64,000 nucleotides of DNA, taken from contig ML978128.1 of NCBI GenBank assembly GCA_010015805.1, forward strand, positions 1,488,001 to 1,552,000, written 5' to 3'. Every line of letters starts with the position of its first letter. The stretch's first letter is position 1. A program made the translations under genes and the position numbers. The DNA comes from Rhizodiscina lignyota (lineage: Eukaryota; Ascomycota; Dothideomycetes; Aulographales; Rhizodiscinaceae). The notes under the pieces are model-generated. The model had not been told where the DNA came from. It worked only from the letters and a program-made list of their open reading frames with translations, and did not search any database. Below are positions 32,245-43,420 of the stretch, one piece after another.

Positions 32245-34086
32245 CTACGCCTGATTTCTCTTAAACATAAACTCCTTCGTCCGGTCCGGCATGAGATTAG
32301 AATCCCATAACTGATTTGGGTATCTCTCGTGCGCGCCGTCCAGCATCTTGATCTCATAGTTCAGCAAAAGATTCGCCAGGATAATCTTGATTTCATTGGC
32401 GGCGAAGAATCGGCCAGGACATGCGTGCCTTCCGTATCCGAACTGCATTGCCTTGTCTGATACGGCGACGTACTGCTCCCGCCCTGCCTGAAGACCACTA
32501 TGCTCTTCGCGCATTCGTGCCCAACGGAATCCATCGAACGTTGACGCTGATTGGAGATGCTTGTCATCGTGGGCAATGGCGTCCGATGGAGCAAGAAGTA
32601 CTGTGCCTGCACGGAGTTGAGTTCCGTCTGAGAGTGTAACATCGCGTAAAATTTTGCGGCGGAATGAGGCTGTCAAAGAGAATTAGTTTGCAGCCAAGCA
32701 TAAAATGGCGCACATGATTGATGTTGGAGGGCCATGGATAGAAATATACTGACCGACGGTGACCGGGTTCATTCTATTACATTCTTTCATGAAACTGTCA
32801 AGCTTCTTCAACTGCTCCATCGTTCGCTTTGTGAAAACTCCATCATTTTGGTTTAAAACAGTCCGCAGTTCCTCCCGCAACGGCTGTATGTACTCGGGTC
32901 TTGGTGCCAATTCATTCAGGGCTTGCAAGACTCCCATTGTTGTTGTGTGGATCGCTGCAAGACTAAGGCTAAGCTGTTCGCGCGTCATCTTGTCCAAATC
33001 TCTCCGTTCCGTCTCGGTGGCTCTGTCCATTAACCACTGCAGACTGTCGTTTGGCTTTTGGTAATCTTTACCTCCTTCAGCTTCGGCCTTAATGCGCCTG
33101 GAGACAAGAGGTCCGATTATTCTCTTCGCATCTATGCCAAGCTGCACAGCGCGTCGATAGTCGGACAAGAAACGATAGACGAATGGACGCAGTTGGGGAT
33201 GCCACTTCTTTATCCCAAAAGATGCTGCGAATGCCACGTTCGTGTAGTCGATACTGATACCCATCCATTCCTCGTTACGACAGGTCTCTTCGCCAACAAA
33301 AATACGACCGGAGACCCTCGCAATGACCCGTAGGAGGACGTTGTTCGCATTGATTGCAGTCCAATCTTTACATATCGGCATTTCGTCAGAGAGTGCGCTC
33401 TGAACTTCGTCAACGATCTCCGGCATGAGAGTAGCTATTGCTCAGTGTAAGCCGAAGTCAATGTTGCAGCTGCCGAGTATCTTACCCAGCTGCGGTGTCA
33501 GATCTGCCTTCACGACATGAATACGCAAGGGGCTCTCGACCAGGATTGTAGAATACTTGGCAGCCAACGACTGTATATGTAAGCTTGATGATACAGGACA
33601 GTATACCGCTCGTATTCGTACCTCTTCGAGTGCCTCGACCGCGGATATGGTGCTATCAGGTAGCTTCCTGAGTTCATCGAGCATATGCTGAGGTGGGACA
33701 ACGATGGCACCTTATTCTGGTCAGCCGTTCAAGACAGAAGAGTAGACAAGGCGAAAGTGGTCGGTGAGATACCATCTGCAGTATTGACTGCCCAGAAGCG
33801 ACTAGGAAACTTGACCTAAATTAGCTTGTTGTTTCGTTATTGTATGGAGCAGCGGTCCTACCTTCGTGTAGCCTTCGTTCAACACCTCACGGGTATTGAC
33901 GAGCCATTTGAACTTCTGATCTTTAACACTAAGCTCCTGCTGAATGAAGGGGAAGCCATTGATGGGCCTATCTGAGGAAAGAAAGGTATAGGCGAAGAAT
34001 CCGGCAAAGAGAATCCCCGTTGCCAGGACTATGAGCGCGAATTGCTGTGAGACGAGAGAATAAGTTTGGTTGGAATCTAGATCCAT
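32245..34086 (-). CDS. Cytochrome P450 monooxygenase, 6 exons
   Basis: Exons are 34086-33862, 33815-33773, 33710-33622, 33570-33486, 33434-32754 and 32669-32245, giving 515 aa; introns are 46, 62, 51, 51 and 84 bp. The N-terminal membrane anchor FALIVLATGILFAGFFAYTFL targets the ER. Spliced junctions restore KFPSRFWAVNTADGAIVVPP and LTPQLATLMPEIVDEV. The I-helix segment AAIHTTTMG, the ExxR motif in MKECNRMNP and the heme loop FGYGRHACPGRFFAANE (ligand Cys458) are all present, so the enzyme appears intact. The overall pattern resembles the fungal ent-kaurene-oxidase-like group. ATG 34086 is used because it starts directly before the anchor. It needs a P450 reductase encoded elsewhere. The substrate is unknown. 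Confidence 0.95.
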
Positions 34087-35238
34087 AGCTAAAAAGAACA
34101 CAAAGATGGACAGATGGACAGGTAGAAGGTAGGAGCTGATGACTCTGAGAACAATATGAATGCAAATTTGCCATCGAATCCAAGCAGCGCCCTTCGGCAA
34201 TACTTGTATAAGACCTCCCACGATCACCACAAGCATCACGAAAACGGAAGGATGCTTTCCAATTCGCGTTCTACCCAATTTTGGGAAAAGCTCAAATGTT
34301 TCATTCTGCAAGGAGTTGCAGGATCTCGGATTTCATCCCACAGTGCAGCTTATGTTATGTCACGGGCACTTTGGAACGTGAGACGGTCGAAATTGGCGAG
34401 ACTGCGAGGCTCGAGAGCATTTGCGGCCAGGATGCCTGGCTCCACAGCTCTCCACTCAGATTCGGCCTATTAGTTCGACCTGTTAGCGCTGCCCTATTGA
34501 AAAGTCTATGACCCGCTTCGGGGTCCCCGTCATTATAAAAACCGGAGGATATCCACCTGGGGCCCTCCAGCTCAGCCCGGCTTTGCGCCCGGATATACTT
34601 CAGCTTCAGACAGCGAGACGCGTAATGGCTGATCTTCCCGCTTTCCATATAGCAGCTGTTCGTTATGGTATTGAACATTAGTCCGAGAAATATATAGCAG
34701 GATAGAGGTTACATTTCCAAGTTGTGCGGAGATTCTGCGGCCGCATGTGCACGATAGCTTACGGACACCAGACCTAAATCGGATAATCTACAATCGACAC
34801 TACGCCAGTCTAGACATAGGTCCCATGGCCGAAGCAATGATACTGAAATAAATATGTCGAAAGAAGAGCCTCGGCTCATACCCATGACCATGAGGTGGCC
34901 TGAAGAATGCGAAGGAATGATGGTACCGCAGTCGGTAGTCACAGAGTGCGATAAGGGCGAATTCTGTATTATGTCAGCTTAACGTTAGGTCCTCACATCT
35001 AAATTGCCATGGCCCACGGGATCTGCGAGGACAAAGTGAGACATTCAATTTGCGTTATCAGGTTTATCGATGCATATTGAGCATTTATGTTGCTTAATAA
35101 TTATGTCTCTAGTTGCATGAACTATACTAAAGTCTAAGTGGATACATACTATCCAATAAGCAATGGCCAAGCTTTTATTTAGAGAACGAGCCCACTAGAT
35201 GGAATCCAAACCTAGAAGCTCGATGAGTAAGATCTTAC
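34087..35238. other. Intergenic region of 1.15 kb, nothing supported
   Basis: It lies upstream of the P450 start and beyond the ferric reductase stop. No repeat or RNA gene is visible. Confidence 0.45.
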
Positions 35239-37113
35239 TCAATACGTGAACGACTCCTCAAAAAAATCAAGACTACACTCAGACATTCTCACTCTTGCTG
35301 CAGCTCTCACGCTATCCGCAAGCGCACCAGGTCCACAAACAGTGACGGCCATCGCGCCCACGCGCCCCCGAACCTCTTCATTTACGACAGCAGTCGCATC
35401 GCACCGCGATCGCCGAACCTCTGCCCAGTACGGTACGGGCTTAGCATTGCTGAGCTCAGCATTCTTCTGGGAGACGTGGACGACTATCCTCAAGACGTCC
35501 GCTGCGCCATAGATATCGAGTATTTGCTCCACCCAGCCCCGGATCCACTCCAGACTCTCAGTCGATGGTACCGCCCATATCAGCCTGAGGCGCTGGATCG
35601 ACGCTGTGCCGTTGGCATGCCTGATGACGAGGTCGCGTACGTAGGGAAGCTGATGAGTTATACCAACGCCACCCGCGAAGAGGACGACAGTACCGTATGA
35701 GTGTAGCGAAGGTGCGGCACCATACGGACCTTCAACTAGCGCCCAAGCCTGATAGACACGTCCGAAAGACTTAGTAGCTAGGCCATGGATACGACGTGTG
35801 AAACCGTTCCTGGCGCGAACGACGAGCGAGATTGTGGATGATTGCGAAGTCGATAGGTTTGGGGACTTTTCGAGGTTGTGAATAGATATGGGAAGTTTGC
35901 CCTCCGCTCCTGACGAGGTCTCACACAGCGTGGTCTCTGCAGTGATTGACGTTTCATCATCGGACCACGCCACCGAGAATGGGTGTGAATTAAAGAGTGA
36001 AATGCGCGGAATGTACAGATGGATGTGTGCACCTGTCCGTGGCTGCCATGGACGGCCAAGTCGCAATGTTACGCGACTCGCATCTCCCGGGAGCGCCTGG
36101 ACTGTGACTCGAGCGATTGTGCGACCGTTGAGGCTGAAGTATGCGATTCGAGTAATACGAAGTCCAAACTCAGTTACAAGGAGCGCGAAGATGATGTACA
36201 TCCATGGTAGCTGTGGAAGATCGTGATAGAGGAGGTGAAGATACAAAGCAAGCATGCTGAGGCCAGTCGCTGGACGATGAATGGCGAGAAAGATGCCATA
36301 TGAGGCACGACGGATTGGGGACCAGGCTTGGAGCCCAATCAACAGGAACAAGACCGAGGACACCATTGCCCAGCGGTATAACAGCGATGAATCCAGAGCG
36401 AGGGAAATCCCGTGGCCACCGCCCGCTGCGTACGTATTACAGAGCCAGCATATGACATGCATAAGACTCTCCACGATCATTATCCGAGCCATCCACCTGT
36501 GACAAAAGTTGAATGCATCGAAGCTGATGCCGAGGAGCCAGATCAGAGGATTATTTCGAAGCGCAAAAAGAACTGTGAAGATTAAATTGAATATTGCTAG
36601 GTGGCCTGAACGGCCGCGGAGAGCTGCGGTGTTGGCATGAACGTCGCTTTTCCATGGAATGACGAGGCAAAACGCAATATTGCAGAGGATATAGCCTCCG
36701 AGAAGCAAAGATTGGTATCTGGAAGCGATCGTGCCGAAACTCAAAACCTTCGAGAGCTGTATATCCCGACTATGACGAAGTCTCCAAAGAGGTGCGTCCG
36801 CGTAATGTTTTCGGAGAACTACCAGCCAGGGAAAATAATTACGCTCCCAGAAGGCTTGTTTTTCGGGTGTCCCTGCAGTAAGCATTCGGCGTACGGCTGC
36901 ATGGAGCATCCGCCAAATTCGGAAGACAAAGGTGACCATGACGACCCCAAGGAAACCAAAGAGTAGTACCGTCGAGGCAAGCCAGTTTCCCGACTGATCT
37001 GTTCCCGTCATGCCATGAGCGAACTTGAACGCGTCGTTAGAAACAATTTCGTCGTGGATATCGTTAAAGTCTGACGCCGCCGGGTTTGTCATAGTGGCAA
37101 TGGTACCTGACAT
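35239..37113 (-). CDS. Ferric reductase-like transmembrane oxidoreductase (FRE family)
   Basis: The intronless gene encodes 624 aa from ATG 37113; codons further upstream in frame include no ATG. It has an extracellular N-terminus, then about seven membrane segments. The two heme pairs follow the H-x13-H spacing: His205/His219 (FCHRW..SLMHVI) and His279/His293 (AIHRPATG..LHLLYH). The FAD site is HPFSVAW and the NADPH site is VLFAGGVGITHQLPYVRDL. The C-terminus DFFEESFTY is the typical family ending. Such proteins reduce Fe(III) or Cu(II) at the plasma membrane, or act as NOX-like enzymes. Within a cluster, reductases of this family sometimes support metabolite chemistry. There is no evident siderophore or iron-transport partner gene here. 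Confidence 0.94.
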   Translation of the reverse strand: MSGTIATMTNPAASDFNDIHDEIVSNDAFKFAHGMTGTDQSGNWLASTVLLFGFLGVVMVTFVFRIWRMLHAAVRRMLTAGTPEKQAFWERNYFPWLVVLRKHYADAPLWRLRHSRDIQLSKVLSFGTIASRYQSLLLGGYILCNIAFCLVIPWKSDVHANTAALRGRSGHLAIFNLIFTVLFALRNNPLIWLLGISFDAFNFCHRWMARIMIVESLMHVICWLCNTYAAGGGHGISLALDSSLLYRWAMVSSVLFLLIGLQAWSPIRRASYGIFLAIHRPATGLSMLALYLHLLYHDLPQLPWMYIIFALLVTEFGLRITRIAYFSLNGRTIARVTVQALPGDASRVTLRLGRPWQPRTGAHIHLYIPRISLFNSHPFSVAWSDDETSITAETTLCETSSGAEGKLPISIHNLEKSPNLSTSQSSTISLVVRARNGFTRRIHGLATKSFGRVYQAWALVEGPYGAAPSLHSYGTVVLFAGGVGITHQLPYVRDLVIRHANGTASIQRLRLIWAVPSTESLEWIRGWVEQILDIYGAADVLRIVVHVSQKNAELSNAKPVPYWAEVRRSRCDATAVVNEEVRGRVGAMAVTVCGPGALADSVRAAARVRMSECSLDFFEESFTY

Positions 37114-38452
37114 GACTAGCGGATGAAGATTTGATATCCCACAAGCTTGATCCGTGTAGTTTAACAAAGAGACGTCAAGAACAGAAATTAATCAGGAAGC
37201 GATACGCATTGACAATGAAAGTTTACGAGGACACCGAATTTATACCCCATACCTTCATTATTCCGCTTCGTCTTCTGAACCTTCCAGTTTCTCTTGCTAG
37301 TTGCCGAAGCCGCAGTCCTGCAGGATCGGGAGCACATCGTATTACCCCCGTTCAACTTCTTCCGTGTAAAACTTGGTGGTGGCGTATCTGATATCCGATC
37401 TAGCACACTAGATGGTGTAGCTATGCTAGGTTACAACCGTGTCGTATGATCTCATTGGAGCATCACTCGTGTCCCACATGATAGTCGAAAGTGATGAAAT
37501 ATAAAAATAACCGCGACATCGAGTCGAACATTTATTCGTGCAGTCGGATATCACAAGCCGTCTTGACTCTGTACAGAAAGCCACAAGAAGATAATCATGT
37601 AGATTTCCTACTATATGATATTTAGCAGACCGTCTAGACGCTTTTGGGTCAGCCTTCTAGAAGCGGGTTTGCAGGCTTGAACCTCCGTATCGGATTGCAA
37701 CGTGAGTGGAAGCTGCGCCGAATGTCACTACGCGGGACTGTACGGCTGAAAACGTCGTATCGCCCCAAGCATAGTCCTACGATAGTATTGAACTACGGCC
37801 ATGGCAATGAAGCTCGACGCCGCTCCGAAAGTGTGGTGTAAACGCAAAGCTCTGATGCAAAGGTGAACTGCGGAAACGTGGAGTGACATCAACGGCAAAT
37901 TCCAGGTGCGTGACCCCCACCGGGCTTGGCACCTTTAGCAAGGATATCACTGGGCTTGCAAGACTCTGAGACCTATGAAATTATCGAATGTATAGACAAA
38001 CAAAGGATTCGTAAGAATTTTTCTTCAGCTGGTTTGTTGACGATTGTCAGATTGCTTTATTTATCGCGGTCACCTTGTAATGATCGGGAAAGAGCAAGGG
38101 CATCAAAGTTGGACTCCTCACCGGACGAGCGCTGTAACACGAATTCAGCCTTCTCTTGTGCTTTGATATTGAGCCTCAGCCTTCAGCTTTCGCCCTTCGA
38201 TGGGATTACGCCGTCCGCAGCTATCGGCACGCTCCGTCTTCACCTGAATGTCGCCTCGCTGACTGCTTTTTTGTGCGACTCGCTGTGGATACATTCTTAC
38301 GGCCACCGTGCAGGATTTCGGGGCGACTACGTCAAAGGGCCACTCGGAGGCGCGGAATGAGACGTGTAGTCTTGGCTTTGAGTCGAATCGCATTCTAGAA
38401 CAGTTCCAGGAGTGCAGGCAACGGTGCTATAGTTGCACGTGCCACGAGAAGC
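37114..38452. other. Intergenic region of 1.3 kb, nothing supported
   Basis: This is the shared upstream region of the ferric reductase (minus strand) and the Lys-rich protein gene (plus strand). Some overlapping short frames occur near 38150-38400 on both strands, none recognisable. Confidence 0.45.
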
Positions 38453-39180
38453 ATGCCTTCTAAGACGAGCGAGCTCGATCTGATCAGTAACAAGGCCAAT
38501 CTACTTAACGCCAACCTGCAGCAGATACTTGGTCGTGTGTCTGGCGCCTCATCGAGCGGAGATGGGAAGCACGACCAAGATAGAGAGGAGGATGAGGCCT
38601 TTGGGGCTGTATCGGAGCTGTGAGTGCCCATACTACCTCTATATCGAATAATATTGCTAACTGATAACTAAATAGTGGAGGTCTAGGCTCTCACAGGGAT
38701 ATTGCGGCAGAATTGAAGCAAAAGGCTCAATCCTCCGAAGACGGATTACGAAAGCAACTGCTGGGAAAGAATGCAAAGGCCGGTCTTCAAAGTACGGTTT
38801 CGAATCAAAAGCACAGTACCGTGTTATCAAGGACAGGCAAGAAACATCGCAATCATGGCCTCTCCAAGAGCGATGACAGCGACGAGGAAACGGGCCGTGC
38901 GTCAAGCTTCAAAAAGAAGCGCACTGCACCCAGGCAGACGAACCACGAGGCTCGTATGAGTACCGAAAAGCTCGACAAAGACCAGAGCTCGGAGGCGAAA
39001 GCTGAATATGACGCTGAACAAGGCTCGCCTTCACTCGCACTCCCTCACGAAGTACCAATGAAGCACAGACCGGCGATGAGCTATCTTGACGAAGTCCTCG
39101 AACAGAAAGCCAAGAAAAGGAAGAAGAAGAAGCGGAAGAATAATAGCGAGCATCAAGGCCCTTTGAATTCAAGTACATGA
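38453..39180 (+). CDS. Lys-rich probable nuclear protein, 2 exons
   Basis: Exons 38453-38619 and 38676-39180 join over a 56-bp intron (donor GTGAGT, acceptor AATAG) to give 223 aa. The splice yields AVSELGGLGSHRDIAAELK. The N-terminus (LDLISNKANLLNANLQQILG) looks like a short amphipathic helix. The rest is hydrophilic, with many Ser, Asp and Lys residues and a final polybasic tract KAKKRKKKKRKNN, a strong candidate nuclear or nucleolar signal. It may belong to the small fungal DUF3245-type group, but I am not sure. It is convergent with the thiolase gene, whose stop lies 92 bp away. Confidence 0.78.
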
Positions 39181-39272
39181 TCGGTATGCCGATGAAGCGG
39201 GACCTTCCAGTCTATCTACAGCGCTTTTGCATCAAATTGTCAAACACAAAGCAAATGCTATCTGTAGCCAGA

Positions 39273-40567
39273 TCATTCTCTGACAATTAAACTAGCCATA
39301 CCCATTCCCGTCCCAATGCACATGCTGACAACGCCCAATTCCTGTCCTTGTCTCTCCATCTCAGGCAGAAGAGATGCTAGCTGTCTTCCTCCCGTCGCGC
39401 CCAGAGGATGGCCTAGAGCAATCGCGCCACCCTTCGGATTGACCTTGTTTATGTCGATGCCCAGCTTCTTCACACAATACACGGCCTGGCTGGCAAATGC
39501 TTCATTGATTTCCCAGATACCGATATCGTCCTTCGAAACACCGGTATATTCCAAGAGCTTTGGAATCACAACGGCAGGCCCAACACCCATCTCATCCGGC
39601 AGACACCCAACCACTTGCGTGCCTGCCCACTTGCCAATGATCGAAGAGGTCAGGCCCAATTCTGTTGCCGTGCTTCTTCTCATCATTAGCGCCGCCGCAG
39701 CTCCGTCGGACACTTGGCTGCTATTGCCTGCTGTGCTGCTTCCATCTGGTTTGAACGCGGGCTTCATGCCTGCCAGCTTCTCCGGGGTGCTTCCAGCCCT
39801 TATTCCATCGTCTTTCGTGACGGTAATTGTCTCTTCATTCTCGGGAACTTCAGGCTCTGGTATCCACCGCGTCGTGATCGGCACAATCTCGGCGTCGAAC
39901 AAGCCTTCCTGCTGCGCTTTGTGCGCCTTATTGTGCGACCAAGCGGCAAATTCGTCCTGCTCTTGTCTTGTAACCCCATATCTCTCCGCAACATTCTCGG
40001 CTGTCAGTCCCATGCTCATTATGCAATCTTTCGCATCTTTCACTGGGCTGTCCTTCAGCTCATTCCATAATTGTGTAGGAATTGCTCTCGAGCCGTAGTT
40101 TCGCGTCATGCTCTCCATACCTCCCCCAACACCGATGTCTATTTGTCCGACAGCTATAGAGTGCGCAATGCCTGTGATTGCCGCGAGACCGGACGAGCAG
40201 GCTCGATTGACTGTTTGAAATGCGGTATCGGGGGAGTATCCAACGTGCAGGGAAGCCATGCGGCCTGCTTTCGAGCCCCCTAGTTCGCTGAGGACGGTAC
40301 CAATTTGAATGTCTTGTATCTTTGCAGGGTCGAGATTAGGGTTCTTGTCTAGGGTGGCTTTTAAGACCTAGGTAAGCTGTCAGTATACCGCGTTATACGG
40401 GATCTGTGGATAATGCATACGCAGGCAAGCATTTCATGGTCGTAAGCGTGTCGGAGGCCGCCCTTCTTCGACCTTGTGACGGGGGTTCTGAGAGCAGACA
40501 GAAAGACCACATCGTTAGGATTCTTATGGAGAATGTTCTTCACGCCCTTTTGTATGAAGCCAGCCAT
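39273..40567 (-). CDS. 3-ketoacyl-CoA thiolase (acetyl-CoA acyltransferase), 2 exons
   Basis: Exons 40567-40421 and 40367-39273 are separated by a 53-bp phase-0 intron and give 413 aa, the usual thiolase size. The active site is complete: acyl-binding Cys106 in NRACSSGL, His369 in GGAIALGHPLGATGGR and Cys399 in MCIGTGMG; NEAFA is also present. The enzyme splits 3-ketoacyl-CoA with CoA to give acetyl-CoA, the last step of beta-oxidation. Neither a clear PTS2 nonapeptide nor a C-terminal PTS1 is visible (the protein ends IVRE), and the N-terminus FIQKGVKNILHKNP is weakly basic, so location in peroxisome, mitochondrion or cytosol is unsettled. Fungal genomes usually carry several such paralogues. 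Confidence 0.95.
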
Positions 40568-42367
40568 GGTGCTCCCTCTACACCTTGAGCTCTTACCAAT
40601 ATGCACCAGAGAATGTGAAATATACTGCTGTGATGGTTCAAATTAAGGAGAGAATTGAGTATGAAGAGACTGAACGCTGATCAGTAAACTTGCCACGCGA
40701 TTATTACATGGAGGACGCCAGGTCGGTCAACTTGCATATGTACGGGGAGATTATGGATGTTTACGGGAGCTTCAGGGCCATCGGCTGTTAATCGCGGAGA
40801 AAAGTGGCGGCTTCTCTTTCGGCAAGCCGATTTGGATGAATATTCTACCCATTCCACGTGACTTGGAAGAGAATGAAATTCCAAGTATTTGTAGCGGTCC
40901 GCCGTTGGCCTCTTGTATAATAAAGTCACCAGAGATGTCTGCCTCCGAAAAGGGGACAGCAGAATCGGTAGCCATAGCGACCAGGATAATCCAACTTCGC
41001 CACATCTGAAGCGTCGGTACGTTTGCTCAAGGGGGTGGGTGTCTTTTCTTAAGATCAGACGAAACCGAAGTTTTGCCGGCTTGCTTAGGATACTCAGCAG
41101 CTCAGCCTTCTGTGCAATGTTGCCTTGCCATGCTCGGCAGCGTCCCCGAAACATCTCCACATAGATGTTCCTGTCAGCTGTGCGGAGTTTAACCTCATAT
41201 CGCGTGCCTGAAGACCAGAGGCTGCATTAATTGAGCTTCCTGGGTCGTTCCGAACGTGCCCTTTCTTACTCTACCAAGATGGCCACTCGTGCGAGTTCGG
41301 AGGAACGACTTGCAGCATCTCATTCGCTCGATTGATAGCCTTGACAGATTGTGTTACGCATTTCCATCCCTTCTCCTAGCAGGACCAAATCTCACTTTAA
41401 CTTGGCCTTTCCTGATCGTTGCGGTGATTCGGCCGACGGGCCGACAACAAGAGTTAGGAATATCAGCCGGGTCGTGTTCAGAACTAAGATATGTCCAATC
41501 TGGTTCTATTCAGGGATTCTGTATCACTCCACTTTTCAGCATCTCATTCTCTACTCCTAAGGCTGTCGGAATACCGTAATTGCCGCCGTCCAGGGTCTAC
41601 ATTTTGCCCAATCGGGCAATAGTTTCGCACAGAGACCCCTCGTAAAGTGGCTTTGATCCCTCCATGGTATCATCTGCCTCTTAAGGCACTGTCATAGCCT
41701 CTCCGCATAGTCTCTGTCCCTGGCGGTTCCTTGTATCCCCGGACTTACTAGTGCCTGTGAGCAAACAACAAGATACGGTATACATAGTGTCGCTCGGGTC
41801 TCCTGTCCTGGCTTCACCCTATCTAAAACGCTTGGGCATATTCTCAGCACCTTCCTTCAATGATTTTTACGAACCTTTCGTGAGAATCGCAAATTTCCAG
41901 CACTACAACACGGCCCGGTATGGAGTCCACATTTACGTTGTGCAGTACGGTGCTCAGCTCAGTCTATTACTCTATATCTTTCAGCCCTGTCAGATACGGT
42001 CCACATTATCTCGTATACTCTCTCAAAATACTATTGTTAACTCTCTAGTTTGCTCACCTAAACCTTCCATTCGTTGGAATCATGAATATTGAAAGTCAGC
42101 AGCATAGGCATTGGACTTCGTGAGAATGTACACACCATGCGAATAGTGCTCACCATGGCTGTCCACGGCAGCCGTCCTGAAGGGAATCGTCGGCGTGTCC
42201 GTCAGAAACGTCTTCACTTTACAAGCTATTTCTCGAGTATAAATCAGCATCATCCTCTGCCACATCATGGCCTGCCTGGATCAATCTTGTTAAACGTCCT
42301 GTTCAATCTTTAAGCATACTTGCGTTTGTCGCTCCCATTCGATCCACAACCCTCGAAGACCTCAACC
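40568..42367. other. Intergenic region of 1.8 kb, nothing supported
   Basis: It contains the thiolase promoter and the promoter of the small secreted protein (a TATAAATC sequence near 42238-42245 lies about 130 bp before that start). A 159-codon minus-strand frame (41160-40681) has no recognisable feature. Confidence 0.45.
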
Positions 42368-42855
42368 ATGAAGCCAACCACTCTCCTCGCCGGGCTCCTC
42401 CCCTTCATCGCCACCGCCTCCGCCGAGATCACCTTCCTCGTCAACTGCCACGCTGTCCAAAACGGCCAAAACTTCCCCTTCGCTGGCGCTATCTACTACG
42501 CAAACAACCCCTCCGGTGAAGTAAACCCGAGTACCTCGAACATCGCCATTAGCAACCCTGGCCCGAACGCCTGGAAGAGCGGCAACTCAGGATACGCCAT
42601 CTTCCCCAGCACAGGCGAGGTGTTTAACGTCGGCCCATTGGACCAGACAGTCCGCGGCGTTGGCAGCGTTGCAGGGACCGCGCATAATAAGGAGAAAACA
42701 TGGACGTGCAGGAATGATGATGAAAGTGAATTGTTCAATAACGGGTTTATTAGCTGCAACAAGGACTATTACTGCCAGCCGGTAAGTCTGAGACTGCCTC
42801 GCTCACATCGACGGCATTGCAATGAGAACGAGATGCTAATTCGAAATCTCAGTAG
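42368..42855 (+). CDS. Small secreted protein with four cysteines, 2 exons
   Basis: The first exon 42368-42781 encodes all 138 residues; a 71-bp intron (GTAAGT..CAG) follows, and the second exon supplies the stop codon TAG at 42853-42855. Residues 1-19 are a signal peptide (LLAGLLPFIATASA, cleavage before EITF). The mature 119-aa protein has four cysteines (FLVNCH, WTCRN, ISCNK, YYCQP), enough for two disulphides, and is rich in Asn, Gly and Ser. This is the look of a fungal small secreted or effector-like protein; I recognise no family. Without splicing the frame would add an unlike 50-residue basic tail, which I regard as less likely. Confidence 0.75.
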
Positions 42856-43420
42856 AGCTAGACTCTTGGACGTGAAGATAGGTTAATCGACGGCCTAATG
42901 CGGAAGCGCTGACAAGTTTGTCATCATGGGATGCCCGTCTATATTCCGAAGAACAAGTGCGAACGAGACCAGGGGCTTGGGAAGTCAGCAAATACATCAC
43001 TTAGCTCATCTAAAAAAAGCAAATGTCACATCCCCGACCGGTATACCGTTCACCGATGCAGTGAAATCATCACAGCCGCTCGCCAGATAAAATCGTAGTT
43101 CAAGTCTATGGATCGAACCATGGCGCAAACTATGTCTGAACTGTACGTTTAATGCGCGTCCAAGAGTGGTGTGTTATTAGAGATTACGGTGTACCTGCCG
43201 TGACCAGTCCCATTCCCAGCCTGCCAGCGAGCCAAAAAAGATAAGAGGCCCGACCCAAGGAGAGCCCAAGGAGCACCGTAACAGAAGTATAAAGAGTAGC
43301 GAAGGGTATCTCATATTCAATTGAGCAACTCCATCCACTCCAACTCTTGCAATTGCTTCTTGCTTTATGCTGTCGCTCGCAAACGCCATCGCTTCAATCC
43401 AATATTTTCAAATCCAACGC
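42856..43420. other. Intergenic region of 565 bp
   Basis: This stretch lies between the small secreted protein gene and the convergent F-box-like gene. Nothing is recognised in it. Confidence 0.45.
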
